From NCBI GenBank assembly GCA_041668045.1, contig JBAYDV010000041.1, positions 1 through 17,195 on the forward strand: a stretch of 17,195 nucleotides of DNA. Direction: 5' to 3'. The position numbers and the translations under genes were made by a program. The notes under the pieces are model-generated. The model saw nothing but the letters and a program-made list of their open reading frames with translations, made no database searches and was not told the origin of the DNA. Below are positions 1 through 8,539 of this stretch, in pieces (position 1 is the first letter of the stretch; the number at the start of each line of letters is the position of its first letter). The DNA is from JBAYDV01 sp041668045. GTDB lineage: Bacteria; Bacteroidota; Bacteroidia; Bacteroidales; UBA932.

Positions 1-9
1 AAATAATAA

Positions 10-36
10 TAGCGTTTTTATTAATAAAAAACGCTA
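10..36. terminator. Hairpin, possible terminator of a gene left of the window
   Basis: A perfect 10-bp inverted repeat (tagcgttttt at 10-19, aaaaacgcta at 27-36) encloses a 7-base loop. The A/T-rich arms next to a short GC clamp resemble the bidirectional intrinsic terminators elsewhere in the window, but no long T run follows. It could end transcription from a gene whose body lies left of base 1. Confidence 0.4.
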
Positions 37-342
37 GATATTATCGTGTTATTCAGAAAACCTGTACTTCATCGGATGCTTACTTTTTTTGTAAAAATTC
101 TAATTAAACAGAAGTAATCATGGTCTACAAAATTATGTAATACGCTGTAAAACTGATATTTACAGCTATATCCAAAAGATACTATTTCTTCGGTGAGTTT
201 GTACAGCACATTCTAGAAATTCATGTCTGAGCGAGAATATTAAGATAATTAATTAGCTGATAATATGGTTTATTATACATTACAAGATTCTAGGATTTCC
301 ATATAAGTTTATATATTTCCATCTAATTTTAATTTTTTTTAT
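37..342. other. Gene-free stretch with one small hairpin
   Basis: I find no reading frame of credible length on either strand here; stops are dense in all frames. The only structure I see is an 8-bp inverted repeat with a 7-base loop (gctgtaaa at 144-151, tttacagc at 159-166). No tRNA, riboswitch or known RNA family is recognisable. It may be leader or spacer DNA in front of the nucleotidyltransferase gene. Confidence 0.5.
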
Positions 343-350
343 TAATTTTG
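343..350 (+). promoter_or_regulatory. Bacteroidetes -7 box for the nucleotidyltransferase gene
   Basis: The octamer TAATTTTG matches the Bacteroidetes primary sigma factor -7 consensus TAnnTTTG and lies 37 bases before the start codon at 388. It continues as TTTGTGGcTTATC, nearly identical to the sequence after the box at 1516. No good -33 TTTG was found, which is common in this phylum. Confidence 0.5.
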
Positions 351-387
351 TGGCTTATCAAAAAAATACACAATAAAACATATTATC

Positions 388-1308
388 ATGGCAAAACCTA
401 CATTACTTGTACTAGCTGCTGGAATGGGGTCACGTTACGGTTCATTGAAACAGATGGATGGTGTCGGACCTAGTAAAGAAGCTATTATTGATTATTCTAT
501 TTACGACGCTATACGTGCTGGATTCGGAAAAGTTGTATTCGTTATCAGACATTCTTTTGATAAAGCTTTTCGTGAAGTTTTTACTCCTGAAAAATTTGGA
601 GGTAAAGTTGAAGTAGAATTTGTATATCAAGAACTAGAAAATTTACCTGAGGGTTATACAGTTCCTGAAGGAAGAGAGAAACCTTGGGGTACTAATCACG
701 CTGTAATGATGGCTGCTAAAGCTATTGATACTCCTTTCGCTGTTATCAATTCAGATGACTTTTATGGAAGAGATGCCTATAAAGTAATGGCAGATTACCT
801 TAACACCATTAATGGCCAAACAGGTAAATATTGCATGGTTGGATATAATTTAAGAAATACTCTTTCAGAAAATGGTTCTGTATCTCGCGGAGAATGCAGT
901 GTAGATTCTGAAGGTAACCTTATGACTATAGTTGAAAGAACAGCTATCGAAAGAGCTGCTGACGGTAAAGTATTTTATAAAGATGAAACTGGCAACCATG
1001 AAATAGATGAAGACACTCCTGTTTCTATGAATCTTTTCGGATTTACTCCTGATTTCTTCGAGGAATCAGAAAAACTATTTAAAGTATTTTTAGATGATCC
1101 TAAAACTAAAGCTAATCCAAAAGCTGAATTCTTTATTCCTTTATGTGTAAATAACCTTATAGCTCAAAAGAAAGTTTCTCTTAAAGTTCTTTCAAGCGAC
1201 GCTAAATGGTTTGGGGTTACATATAAAGAAGATCGTCCTAGTACTGTTAAAAAGATTCAAGAGCTTGTAGATGCTGGAGAATATCCATCAAATCTTTGGG
1301 CTAAATAA
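388..1308 (+). CDS. Sugar-phosphate nucleotidyltransferase (NTP_transferase family)
   Basis: The 306-residue product is a cytosolic enzyme expected to join an NTP to a sugar 1-phosphate, giving an NDP-sugar and pyrophosphate. The N-terminal beta strand and nucleotide-binding loop LAAGMGSRYG (residues 9-18) is the family signature, with a conserved Lys (K21) just after it. GTNHAV (101-106) fits the base- and sugar-contacting segment, and NSDDFYG (121-127) supplies the expected metal-binding Asp. The sugar cannot be read from sequence. In Bacteroidetes, relatives often sit beside a sugar-kinase-like phosphotransferase gene in cell-wall sugar salvage, but none is seen here, so a MurU-like role is only a possibility. 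The gene stands alone between its own promoter box and a strong terminator. ATG at 388 is the first start after the promoter, and the conserved loop begins at residue 9, so the N-terminus is complete. Confidence 0.88.
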   Translation: MAKPTLLVLAAGMGSRYGSLKQMDGVGPSKEAIIDYSIYDAIRAGFGKVVFVIRHSFDKAFREVFTPEKFGGKVEVEFVYQELENLPEGYTVPEGREKPWGTNHAVMMAAKAIDTPFAVINSDDFYGRDAYKVMADYLNTINGQTGKYCMVGYNLRNTLSENGSVSRGECSVDSEGNLMTIVERTAIERAADGKVFYKDETGNHEIDEDTPVSMNLFGFTPDFFEESEKLFKVFLDDPKTKANPKAEFFIPLCVNNLIAQKKVSLKVLSSDAKWFGVTYKEDRPSTVKKIQELVDAGEYPSNLWAK

Positions 1309-1344
1309 TCTCAATAAAAATATTTAGAGACTATTTTATAAAAT

Positions 1345-1380
1345 ACCACGTTAAATGCAAAAGTTTAACGTGGTTTTATT
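1345..1380 (+). terminator. Rho-independent terminator after the nucleotidyltransferase gene
   Basis: An 11-bp perfect stem (accacgttaaa at 1345-1355, tttaacgtggt at 1364-1374) with an 8-base loop is followed by a T-rich tail (tttatt). It lies 36 bases after the stop codon and separates this gene from the SDR unit. Confidence 0.85.
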
Positions 1381-1515
1381 TTATATATACAAAAGTATGG
1401 TAAAATCGTCTTGGTTTTATTTCTATTATGGTCTGATAAAAATCATATTTGTATATAAGATTCTTATTTACTGAAAGTAAAAGCTGGGTAAGCTTATATT
1501 TGAAAAAAAATTAAT

Positions 1516-1523
1516 TAAATTTG
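1516..1523 (+). promoter_or_regulatory. Bacteroidetes -7 box for the SDR-VOC-barrel unit
   Basis: TAAATTTG matches TAnnTTTG and lies 32 bases before the SDR start codon at 1556. The bases after it (TTTGTGGaTTATC) closely repeat those after the box at 343. Confidence 0.5.
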
Positions 1524-1555
1524 TGGATTATCTTCTTAAAGATTGAATACTATTT

Positions 1556-2392
1556 ATGAAAACATATTTCTACAATAAAACAGTACTGATTACTGGTGCG
1601 ACTTCTGGAATCGGTGAATCCATCGCATATAATTTAGCTAATAAAGGTGCTTCTTTAATTCTTACTGGTAGAAATGAAGATAAATTAAAAAAAGTAAAAT
1701 GTAAATGTGAAAACATTTACGAAAAATCTAAACATAAGAATAGCGATAACGAAGAAAAAATTATAGAAAGAATTAGAACATATAAATGTGATATGTCGAA
1801 CTTAGATTCTATTAATTCTTTTGTAAAGTTCATTAAGAAAGGAGATTTTCCAGATATATTTATTTTAAATGCTGGTATTTCTCAAAGATCTTTATCTCTT
1901 GACACGGACATAGATGTAGATCGTAAATTAATGGATGTTAATTATTTTTCTGGTGTTTATTTTATTAAATGCTTTAAAGAAGAACTAAAAAAAGCTAAAC
2001 TCACACAAATAGCTGTCACTACCTCTATATCAGGGCTCTTCGGTTTCCCTCTAAGATCTGCATACTGTGCATCTAAACATGCTTTACATGGTTTTTATGA
2101 AAGTCTGGACCTTGAGAATGATAATATTAAAGTAACATTTCTCGTTCCTGGTAGAATTAACACTCCTATCTCTATGAGTGCTATTTTAAACGATGGTACA
2201 AAATATAACAAGATGGATTCAGGACAGGCCCATGGAATGAATGTCGATAAATGTGCTAGCATAGCAGTAAGGGCTATTCGTAAAAGGAAACATATAAAAT
2301 TAATAGGAAATATAGAATTAATCATGGCGTATTTTCATAAGTATTGCCCATGGTTGTTTTGGATACTCGCTAAAAAAGTATCGGCTAAATAA
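1556..2392 (+). CDS. SDR-family NAD(P)-dependent oxidoreductase, membrane-tail type
   Basis: This 278-residue classical short-chain dehydrogenase/reductase carries every core motif. These are the Rossmann loop TGATSGIG (13-20), NAGIS (105-109), the active-site Asn (N129), Ser (S157), and YCASK with Y170 and K174. A Lys/Cys-rich segment at about residues 46-70 lengthens the loop after the second beta strand compared with typical members. The C-terminus (about 252-272) is hydrophobic and aromatic with a basic end, resembling the membrane-associated tail of DHRS7-like SDRs, so the enzyme may work at the inner membrane on a lipid-like substrate; that part is inference. The VOC gene starts 7 bases after its stop, and a barrel gene follows, which indicates co-transcription. 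The substrate is unknown. ATG at 1556 places the TGxxxGxG loop at the usual depth. Confidence 0.85.
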   Translation: MKTYFYNKTVLITGATSGIGESIAYNLANKGASLILTGRNEDKLKKVKCKCENIYEKSKHKNSDNEEKIIERIRTYKCDMSNLDSINSFVKFIKKGDFPDIFILNAGISQRSLSLDTDIDVDRKLMDVNYFSGVYFIKCFKEELKKAKLTQIAVTTSISGLFGFPLRSAYCASKHALHGFYESLDLENDNIKVTFLVPGRINTPISMSAILNDGTKYNKMDSGQAHGMNVDKCASIAVRAIRKRKHIKLIGNIELIMAYFHKYCPWLFWILAKKVSAK

Positions 2393-2399
2393 AAAAATT

Positions 2400-3470
2400 A
2401 TGAAAGACAAAGTAATAAGCGGCCTGCAACAAGTAGGTATAGGTGTTAAAGATGCCAATAAATCATGGCAATGGTACAAAAATGTTTTCGGGGTTGATAT
2501 CCCTGTCGTAGCAGACACTGGAGTGGCAGAAAGAATGCTTCCATATACAGGGGGAAAACCACAACCAAGATATGCTATTCTAGCTATCAACCTTCAAGGA
2601 GGAGGTGGAATGGAGATTTGGGAACCTCAAGGCAGAGAACTTAATTATATAAAAGATGAAGCCCGTCTTGGTGATTATGGTATTTTCGTAGCTAAAATTA
2701 AGGCTAAAGATGTTGATCTAGCATATAAAGAATTCAAAAATAAAGGCATTAAGTTAATGACTGGTGTCACTATAGCTCCTGATGGTAAAAAACATTTCTT
2801 TTTACAAGACCCATGGAATAATCTATTCGAAATATGTCAAGATGTAAATACATTTACAGATATTAACTATACTACTGGTGGCACCCATGGTGCTATTATT
2901 GGCGTGTCAGATATGGATAAAACCCTTCAATTTTATAAAGCTATAATGAATTATGACGTTATAGAATATGATAAAGTGGGAGTTTTTGAAGATTTGAAAG
3001 GCCTAACCGGCTGTGAGAATAAAGTTAGACGTGTATTAGTATCACCTTCTACGATAGCAGATGGTCCACTAGGTATGCTTTATGGATATTCAGCTTTAGA
3101 ATTTATTCAAGTTTTAGATTCTTTCGATTCCCCTGCCCCTAAAAAAATATATGAAGGCAGAATGTGGGGTGATCCTGGTTTTATTCATATATGTTTCGAT
3201 ATTAGAAATATGAACGCAGTCGAAGAAGATGTAAAATCTATTGGTTCAAAATTCGTATGTGATAGTGGAGCAGATTTCGATATGGGAGATGCAAATGGGC
3301 ATTTTACATATATTGAAGATCCTGATGGGACATTAATAGAATTTGTTGAAACCTTTAAAGTGCCTATTCTTAAAAAATTAGGTCTTGCTTTGAATCTTAA
3401 GAATCGTGATCCTCATAAGAATTTATATCCTTTCTTGATTAAAGCTCTTAAATTCATGAGAAAAAAATAA
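2400..3470 (+). CDS. Two-domain VOC (glyoxalase/dioxygenase superfamily) protein
   Basis: The 356-residue product contains two vicinal-oxygen-chelate modules, at about residues 8-146 and 159-320. Each has the VOC pattern of a first strand followed by a helix with an aromatic-Tyr pair (SWQWYKNVFG at 22-31; TLQFYK at 175-180) and a final DPxxNLFE/DPDGTLIE strand (DPWNNLFE at 137-144; DPDGTLIE at 307-314). In the second module H163, H263 and E314 could form the metal site. In the first, Q11 and E144 remain but the middle ligand position (GIFV near 94) lacks His, so that half may be structural. Residues 321-356 form an extra basic helical tail. The reaction is not identifiable: isomerase, lyase and ring-cleaving dioxygenase roles all occur in this fold, and oxygen-dependent chemistry would be unexpected in an anaerobe. 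It lies 7 bases after the SDR gene and 35 bases before the barrel gene. Confidence 0.82.
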   Translation: MKDKVISGLQQVGIGVKDANKSWQWYKNVFGVDIPVVADTGVAERMLPYTGGKPQPRYAILAINLQGGGGMEIWEPQGRELNYIKDEARLGDYGIFVAKIKAKDVDLAYKEFKNKGIKLMTGVTIAPDGKKHFFLQDPWNNLFEICQDVNTFTDINYTTGGTHGAIIGVSDMDKTLQFYKAIMNYDVIEYDKVGVFEDLKGLTGCENKVRRVLVSPSTIADGPLGMLYGYSALEFIQVLDSFDSPAPKKIYEGRMWGDPGFIHICFDIRNMNAVEEDVKSIGSKFVCDSGADFDMGDANGHFTYIEDPDGTLIEFVETFKVPILKKLGLALNLKNRDPHKNLYPFLIKALKFMRKK

Positions 3471-3505
3471 CTTTAATTATAAATTTAATTTAAAAAATAC
3501 TATAG

Positions 3506-4834
3506 ATGACTAAAAAATTATTTATGTGCGGACTTTTATCTTTAAGTCTTGCACTTCCCTTTTCAGCTTATGCTGAAGCTTCAGATACGGTTTCAGATAA
3601 GAGTGATACCGAGAGCATAAGTAACATTGCCTTTAATTCAAGCTCCTCTAGCTCGAATACTAAACTTCCTTTGATGCAGCGAATCACACCTTACGGATTC
3701 ATAAGAAATTATTTCTGCTATGATTCTCGTGATAGCTACTATGGTTCTGAAGGTTTGTTCTATATAATGCCTAAAGATGAAAATTTAGATAAAAATGGAA
3801 AAGATTTAAATGCTTTCGGTAGTATGAGGTTTTTATCTATTACTACTCGTTTAGGTTTTAAAGTTGACCTTGATAAGGTATGGGGTGCCGACGCATCAGC
3901 AGTAATTGAAGCAGATTTTAAAGGTGGAAGTAGCATTCCTTACGTATTTAGATTAAGAAAAGCATATTTTAACTTAAAATGGGAACATAATAATATATTA
4001 GCTGGTAAGACCTGGCATCCTATGTCTTCATGTCTTGTCCCTGATGTGCTTAGTTTAAATACTGGAGCTCCTTATAATCCTTTTAGTCGTACTGCACAGA
4101 TTACATGGACTGGTAAATATGGCAAATTCTCTCCTATAGCAGGTTTAATGTTCCAATCACAGTTTAACTCTCCAGGACCTGATGGTATTTCTTCTTCATA
4201 TGCTAGAAAATCATGTGTTCCTGAATTATTCGCATCTGCTAATATGCACCTTGAAAATTTCACTTTCGGTGCTGGTGTAGATATTCTAACTGTTAAACCT
4301 CATGATGTAACTCCTCTTGGAACAAAAAGTAATGATAAATTAACTACTCCTACTTTCTTTGGTTATTTCAACTACGTAACAGGTAAATTTACTTTTAAAG
4401 CTAAATATCTTTATGGCTTAAACACTGCTCATTTGTTCGGCATTAGTGGTTATGCTCAAACTTACGACACTACAAATGATAGTTATTCATATTATGGTTT
4501 AGCTCAACATACTTCTTGGGAATCTGTAACATATAAATTTAATAAAAATTGGAGAGCCTCTCTTTTCTTTGGGGCAATGAAGAATTCTGGATGTCCTAAA
4601 GATAATGCTTTCATATCATCTCCTGATGATATATTTGTCAGAGGTTATAAGAATGTAGATTCAATGTATAGAATAACTCCTAATATTTTATATACAAACG
4701 GAAGTCTAAATCTTGGTCTTGAGTATCAAGCTACAACAGTAAATTACGGAGACATATATTCAAACTGCACTGTAAAAAACACTCATAGTGTATTAAATAA
4801 TGGTATAACAGTATTAATGAAATATAATTTCTAA
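3506..4834 (+). CDS. Putative outer-membrane beta-barrel (porin-like) protein
   Basis: The 442-residue product starts with a type I signal peptide: basic MTKK, a hydrophobic core to about residue 19, and a probable AYA cleavage site after A23. A Ser-rich linker (about 24-52) follows. The remainder alternates short hydrophobic/aromatic strands with polar turns, and the last residue is Phe in MKYNF. Both are typical of an outer-membrane barrel with a BAM recognition end. The segment FRLRKAYFNLKW followed by GKTWHP (about residues 151-172) resembles strands of bacteroidal phosphate-selective-porin-like proteins, but I cannot assign a specific family. It is the last gene of the SDR-VOC unit, with no -7 box of its own, and it ends just before a bidirectional terminator. 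A role in passing a substrate or product of the two enzymes across the outer membrane is inference from position only. Confidence 0.72.
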   Translation: MTKKLFMCGLLSLSLALPFSAYAEASDTVSDKSDTESISNIAFNSSSSSSNTKLPLMQRITPYGFIRNYFCYDSRDSYYGSEGLFYIMPKDENLDKNGKDLNAFGSMRFLSITTRLGFKVDLDKVWGADASAVIEADFKGGSSIPYVFRLRKAYFNLKWEHNNILAGKTWHPMSSCLVPDVLSLNTGAPYNPFSRTAQITWTGKYGKFSPIAGLMFQSQFNSPGPDGISSSYARKSCVPELFASANMHLENFTFGAGVDILTVKPHDVTPLGTKSNDKLTTPTFFGYFNYVTGKFTFKAKYLYGLNTAHLFGISGYAQTYDTTNDSYSYYGLAQHTSWESVTYKFNKNWRASLFFGAMKNSGCPKDNAFISSPDDIFVRGYKNVDSMYRITPNILYTNGSLNLGLEYQATTVNYGDIYSNCTVKNTHSVLNNGITVLMKYNF

Positions 4835-4854
4835 ATATTGAAATTTATAAATAT

Positions 4855-4889
4855 AAAAAAAGCCTCTGAAATTAATCAGGGGCTTTTTT
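4855..4889. terminator. Bidirectional rho-independent terminator (barrel gene and nifJ)
   Basis: A 9-bp stem (agcctctga at 4861-4869, tcaggggct at 4876-4884, one G-U pair) is flanked by A6 on the left and T5 on the right, so each strand reads as hairpin plus U-tract. It lies between the converging barrel gene and nifJ. Confidence 0.9.
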
Positions 4890-4898
4890 ATTATGTAC

Positions 4899-4919
4899 TG
4901 CATAAATAATCTTTATGCA
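4899..4919. repeat. Small hairpin (8-bp inverted repeat)
   Basis: tgcataaa at 4899-4906 pairs with tttatgca at 4912-4919 around a 5-base loop. It is the middle of three inverted repeats in the convergent gap and has no T-tract, so its role is unclear. Confidence 0.5.
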
Positions 4920-4931
4920 AATATGTTAATA

Positions 4932-4958
4932 AGCCATAACTAAAATTTAATTATGGCT
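4932..4958. repeat. Small hairpin just after the nifJ stop
   Basis: agccataa at 4932-4939 pairs with ttatggct at 4951-4958 around an 11-base A/T loop. On the - strand it begins 8 bases after the nifJ stop codon and could stabilise the 3' end of the nifJ transcript. No U-tract follows. Confidence 0.5.
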
Positions 4959-4966
4959 ATATTAAA

Positions 4967-7900
4967 CTAGTCTTCAGCTAATTTCTTATAAGAGTTATAT
5001 CTTACTTTAGCGTATTTCTCAGTTTTACTGAATAATTCAGAAGCTTCATCTGGGAATGTCTTAAGAAGAGAAGCATAACGAACTTCACCTTTAATAAAGT
5101 CTTGGAATTTAGTCCAATCTGGTTCTTTACTATCTAATGAGAAAGGATTCTTATCTTCTTCAGCTAAATTAGGATTAAATCTGTATAAATGCCAATAACC
5201 ACATTCTACTGCATGTTTTTCTTCTGCTTGACTCTTACCCATTCCGGCTTTAAGACCATGGTTAATACAAGGAGAATAAGCAATAATTAGAGATGGTCCA
5301 TCATAAGCTTCAGCTTCACGAAGTACTTTGAAGTATTGAGACTGATTAGCACCCATCGCTACTTGAGCAACATATACATAACCATAACTCATAGCCATCA
5401 TACCAAGATCTTTCTTTCTGATTTTCTTTCCTGATGATGCGAATTTAGCGACTGCACCAACTGGAGTAGATTTAGATGACTGTCCACCTGTATTAGAATA
5501 AACCTCTGTATCAAGAACCATTACATTAACATTCTCTCCTGAAGCTAATACGTGGTCTAATCCACCGTATCCGATGTCATAAGCCCATCCATCACCTCCG
5601 ATAATCCATTGGCTTCTTTGAACTAGGTAATCTTTATATTTAAGTAATTGTTTGCATACATCACTATTGCATTTTTCCAATAGTGGAAGTAATTCAGCTT
5701 TTACTTCTTTAGTAGCTTCTGCACTATATCTATTTTCAATCCATTTAGTGAATAATGGTTTCATTTCTTCTGGGCAGTTAGCATCAGCAAGAGCATCTTT
5801 CATAAGTTTTTCAACTGTATCACAAAGTCTTTCTGTTCCTATCTTCATACCCATACCAAACTCAGCATTATCTTCAAATAATGAATTATCCCAAGCTGGA
5901 CCACATCCGTTTTTATCTGTAGTATAAGGAGAAGATGGGAATGAACCACTATAAATAGAAGAACATCCTGTAGCATTAGCTACCATCATTCTATCACCAA
6001 ATAATTGAGTAATATCTTTCAAATATGGAGTTTCACCACAACCTGCACAAGCTCCAGAGAATTCGAATAATGGTTGAGCGAACTGAGAGTTTTTAACACT
6101 CTTAGTTTTATCATCTATACCATCTTTATAACCAATAGTATGATTTAAGAAATCAAAATTAGCTTGTTCTTTTTGTTGTGAAATATATGAAGAAAGTTTT
6201 AGAGCTGCACCATCTTTAGAAGGGCAAATATCTACACAGTTTCCACATCCAGTACAGTCATCAACAGATATTCCAATAGCGAATTTATATCCTTTGAATT
6301 TACCACCTTTAGCATCGGTATATTTCAATCCTTCTGGTGCCTTAGCAGCTTCTTCTTCAGTCATTAAGAATGGACGAATAGCAGCGTGAGGACAAACAAA
6401 AGAACATTGGTTACATTGGATACAAGCTTCTGGATTCCAAGTAGAAGAGTGAGTAGCAGTTCCACGTTTTTCGAATGCTGCTGTTCCTGCAGGAATAGTA
6501 CCATCTACTACGTTTTCTTTAGCAAATGCACTTACAGGGATATCATAACCACTTTGTGAATTAACGACATCAGCTATATCTTTAACGAACTCAGGAGCTA
6601 AACGATTATATGAAGATGGGCTAAATTTAGCAGAAATAGATTTCCATTCAGTTGGAATTTCGATTTCTTCATATTCGCCACCTCTATCTACAGCTGCGAA
6701 GTTCATGTCAACGATTTTCTGACCTTTTTTACTATAACTCTTAACAATGGCTTCTTTCATAAATTTAACTGCATCTTCATATTTTAAGATTCCAGTAATT
6801 TTAAAGAAAGCAGATTGAAGAATAGTATTTGTTCTATTACCTAGACCTATTTCATCAGCGATTTTTGAAGCGTTGATGATATACATCTTCATTTCTTGTT
6901 TAGCAAGAATTTCTTTTACGTGGTCAGGAATTCTTTCTATAGTTTCTTCTTTGCTCCAAAGACTATTTAATAATAAAGTACTTCCTTTCTTAGCACCTTT
7001 CAATACATCATATCTATTAAGGTATGCTGCTACGTGGCATGCTACGAAGTCAGGAGTATTGACAAGATATGGAGAAGTAATAGGCTGATCTCCGAATCTT
7101 AAATGAGAACAAGTATATCCACCTGATTTCTTAGAGTCATAATCAAAGTATGCTTGAGAATATTTATCAGAGTGGTTACCAATAATCTTAATCGTATTTT
7201 TATTAGCACCTACAGTACCATCTGAACCAAGACCAAAGAATTTACATTCATAAGTTCCTTTTTTAGCTAAAGAGAATTCTTCAACTACTGGAAGTGATTT
7301 AAATGTTACATCATCAACGATACCTATAGTGAAATCATTTTTAGGCTCACTTAATTTAAGGTTGTTAAATACTGAAACGATTTGTGCTGGAGTAGTATCT
7401 TTTGAAGATAAACCATAACGACCACCAACGATCAATGGAGTATTCTTTCCTAATTCAGTACATAATGTAGTTTTAACATCTAAGTAAAGAGGTTCACCTG
7501 CTGAACCTGGCTCTTTAGTTCTATCTAAAACAGCTATTTTTTTAACTGATTTTGGAAGAACTCTAAGAAGATATTTAGCTGAGAAAGGTCTGTAAAGACG
7601 TACAGTAATAACACCAGTTCTTTCACCTTCAGAATTAAGTTTGTCAACAACATCGCGTACTGTTTCACAAACTGAACCCATAGCTATGATAATATTTTCT
7701 GCATTCTCATCACCATAATAATCGAATGGTAAATAATGACGACCAGTTAATTCGCTAATTTCGCCCATATAACGAGCTACGATATCTGGTACTGCATCAT
7801 AATATTTATTCTGAGCTTCACTTGCTTGGAAGAATACGTCAGAATTCTGAGCAGTTCCTCTTGTTACAGGTTTATTAGGATTAAGAGCTCTTTCACGGAA

Positions 7901-8512
7901 TTTGTCAAGAGATTTTTGACTTATCATTCCTTTTAAAGCATCTGCATCTATTTCCTCTATTTTTTGAATCTCATGAGAAGTACGGAAACCATCAAAGAAG
8001 TGAACGAAAGGAACACTTGATTTAATAGCAGCTAAATGAGTAACTGCAGCTAAATCCATAGCTTCTTGTACACTTGATGAAGCTATCATACTGAAACCAG
8101 TCTGTCTTGTAGCCATAACATCGGTATGATCTCCAAAAATAGAAAGAGCATGAGTAGCTAGTGCTCTAGCAGCTACATGAATAACTGCTGGAAGAAGTTC
8201 TCCTGCCATTTTATACATATTAGGAACCATAAGGAGTAAACCTTGTGAAGCTGTATATGTAGTAGTTAAAGCTCCTGCTTGAAGTGATCCGTGTACTGCA
8301 CCTGCAGCACCACCTTCACTCTGCATTTCTGTTACTTTTACTGTTTCGCCCCATAGATTTTTTACTCCATGTGCTGACCACTCATCGATTAACTCGGCCA
8401 TCGTAGATGAAGGAGTAATTGGATAAATGGCAGCATGTTCACTGAACAAATAAGCTACATGAGCTGCAGCATAATTACCATCACACGTGATAAATTTTTT
8501 TTCTTTAGCCAT
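4967..8512 (-). CDS. nifJ: Pyruvate:ferredoxin (flavodoxin) oxidoreductase, single-chain
   Basis: This 1181-residue fused enzyme oxidises pyruvate with CoA to acetyl-CoA and CO2 in the cytosol, passing electrons to ferredoxin or flavodoxin. Its length is normal for the homodimeric anaerobic form. Domains run in the usual order. The N-terminal pyrimidine-binding half has YPITPSS at 30-36. A middle CoA-binding region follows, then a gamma-type domain with GLGSDGTVGANK at 427-438. Two [4Fe-4S] clusters sit in C697/C700/C703/C707 and C753/C756/C759/C763. The C-terminal TPP domain holds C822/C825 of the proximal cluster, GDGW at 973-976 and the N1007 that completes the TPP/Mg motif before TGGQ. 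All key residues are present. It starts 27 bases after the fabD stop with no separate -7 box, so a fabD-nifJ operon is likely. It ends before a cluster of hairpins. Confidence 0.97.
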   Translation of the reverse strand: MAKEKKFITCDGNYAAAHVAYLFSEHAAIYPITPSSTMAELIDEWSAHGVKNLWGETVKVTEMQSEGGAAGAVHGSLQAGALTTTYTASQGLLLMVPNMYKMAGELLPAVIHVAARALATHALSIFGDHTDVMATRQTGFSMIASSSVQEAMDLAAVTHLAAIKSSVPFVHFFDGFRTSHEIQKIEEIDADALKGMISQKSLDKFRERALNPNKPVTRGTAQNSDVFFQASEAQNKYYDAVPDIVARYMGEISELTGRHYLPFDYYGDENAENIIIAMGSVCETVRDVVDKLNSEGERTGVITVRLYRPFSAKYLLRVLPKSVKKIAVLDRTKEPGSAGEPLYLDVKTTLCTELGKNTPLIVGGRYGLSSKDTTPAQIVSVFNNLKLSEPKNDFTIGIVDDVTFKSLPVVEEFSLAKKGTYECKFFGLGSDGTVGANKNTIKIIGNHSDKYSQAYFDYDSKKSGGYTCSHLRFGDQPITSPYLVNTPDFVACHVAAYLNRYDVLKGAKKGSTLLLNSLWSKEETIERIPDHVKEILAKQEMKMYIINASKIADEIGLGNRTNTILQSAFFKITGILKYEDAVKFMKEAIVKSYSKKGQKIVDMNFAAVDRGGEYEEIEIPTEWKSISAKFSPSSYNRLAPEFVKDIADVVNSQSGYDIPVSAFAKENVVDGTIPAGTAAFEKRGTATHSSTWNPEACIQCNQCSFVCPHAAIRPFLMTEEEAAKAPEGLKYTDAKGGKFKGYKFAIGISVDDCTGCGNCVDICPSKDGAALKLSSYISQQKEQANFDFLNHTIGYKDGIDDKTKSVKNSQFAQPLFEFSGACAGCGETPYLKDITQLFGDRMMVANATGCSSIYSGSFPSSPYTTDKNGCGPAWDNSLFEDNAEFGMGMKIGTERLCDTVEKLMKDALADANCPEEMKPLFTKWIENRYSAEATKEVKAELLPLLEKCNSDVCKQLLKYKDYLVQRSQWIIGGDGWAYDIGYGGLDHVLASGENVNVMVLDTEVYSNTGGQSSKSTPVGAVAKFASSGKKIRKKDLGMMAMSYGYVYVAQVAMGANQSQYFKVLREAEAYDGPSLIIAYSPCINHGLKAGMGKSQAEEKHAVECGYWHLYRFNPNLAEEDKNPFSLDSKEPDWTKFQDFIKGEVRYASLLKTFPDEASELFSKTEKYAKVRYNSYKKLAED

Positions 8513-8539
8513 TGTTTTATATTTTATAATTGTGTTATA

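Noticed and set aside
1..118. Short open frame running in from the left edge (frame 3, to a stop near 117)
   Set aside because: It crosses the 10-36 hairpin and its translation shows no recognisable pattern, so it is not credible as the end of a gene.
1481..1498. aagct-gggta-agctt inverted repeat before the SDR promoter
   Set aside because: A 5-bp stem of this composition is expected by chance and sits in no telling position.
2318..2590. 90-codon - strand frame across the SDR/VOC junction
   Set aside because: It is a shadow of two genes with clear motifs on the + strand and spans their junction.
5652..7088. Two + strand frames (5652-5927 and 6873-7088) within nifJ
   Set aside because: Both are antisense to highly conserved nifJ domains and show no motifs.
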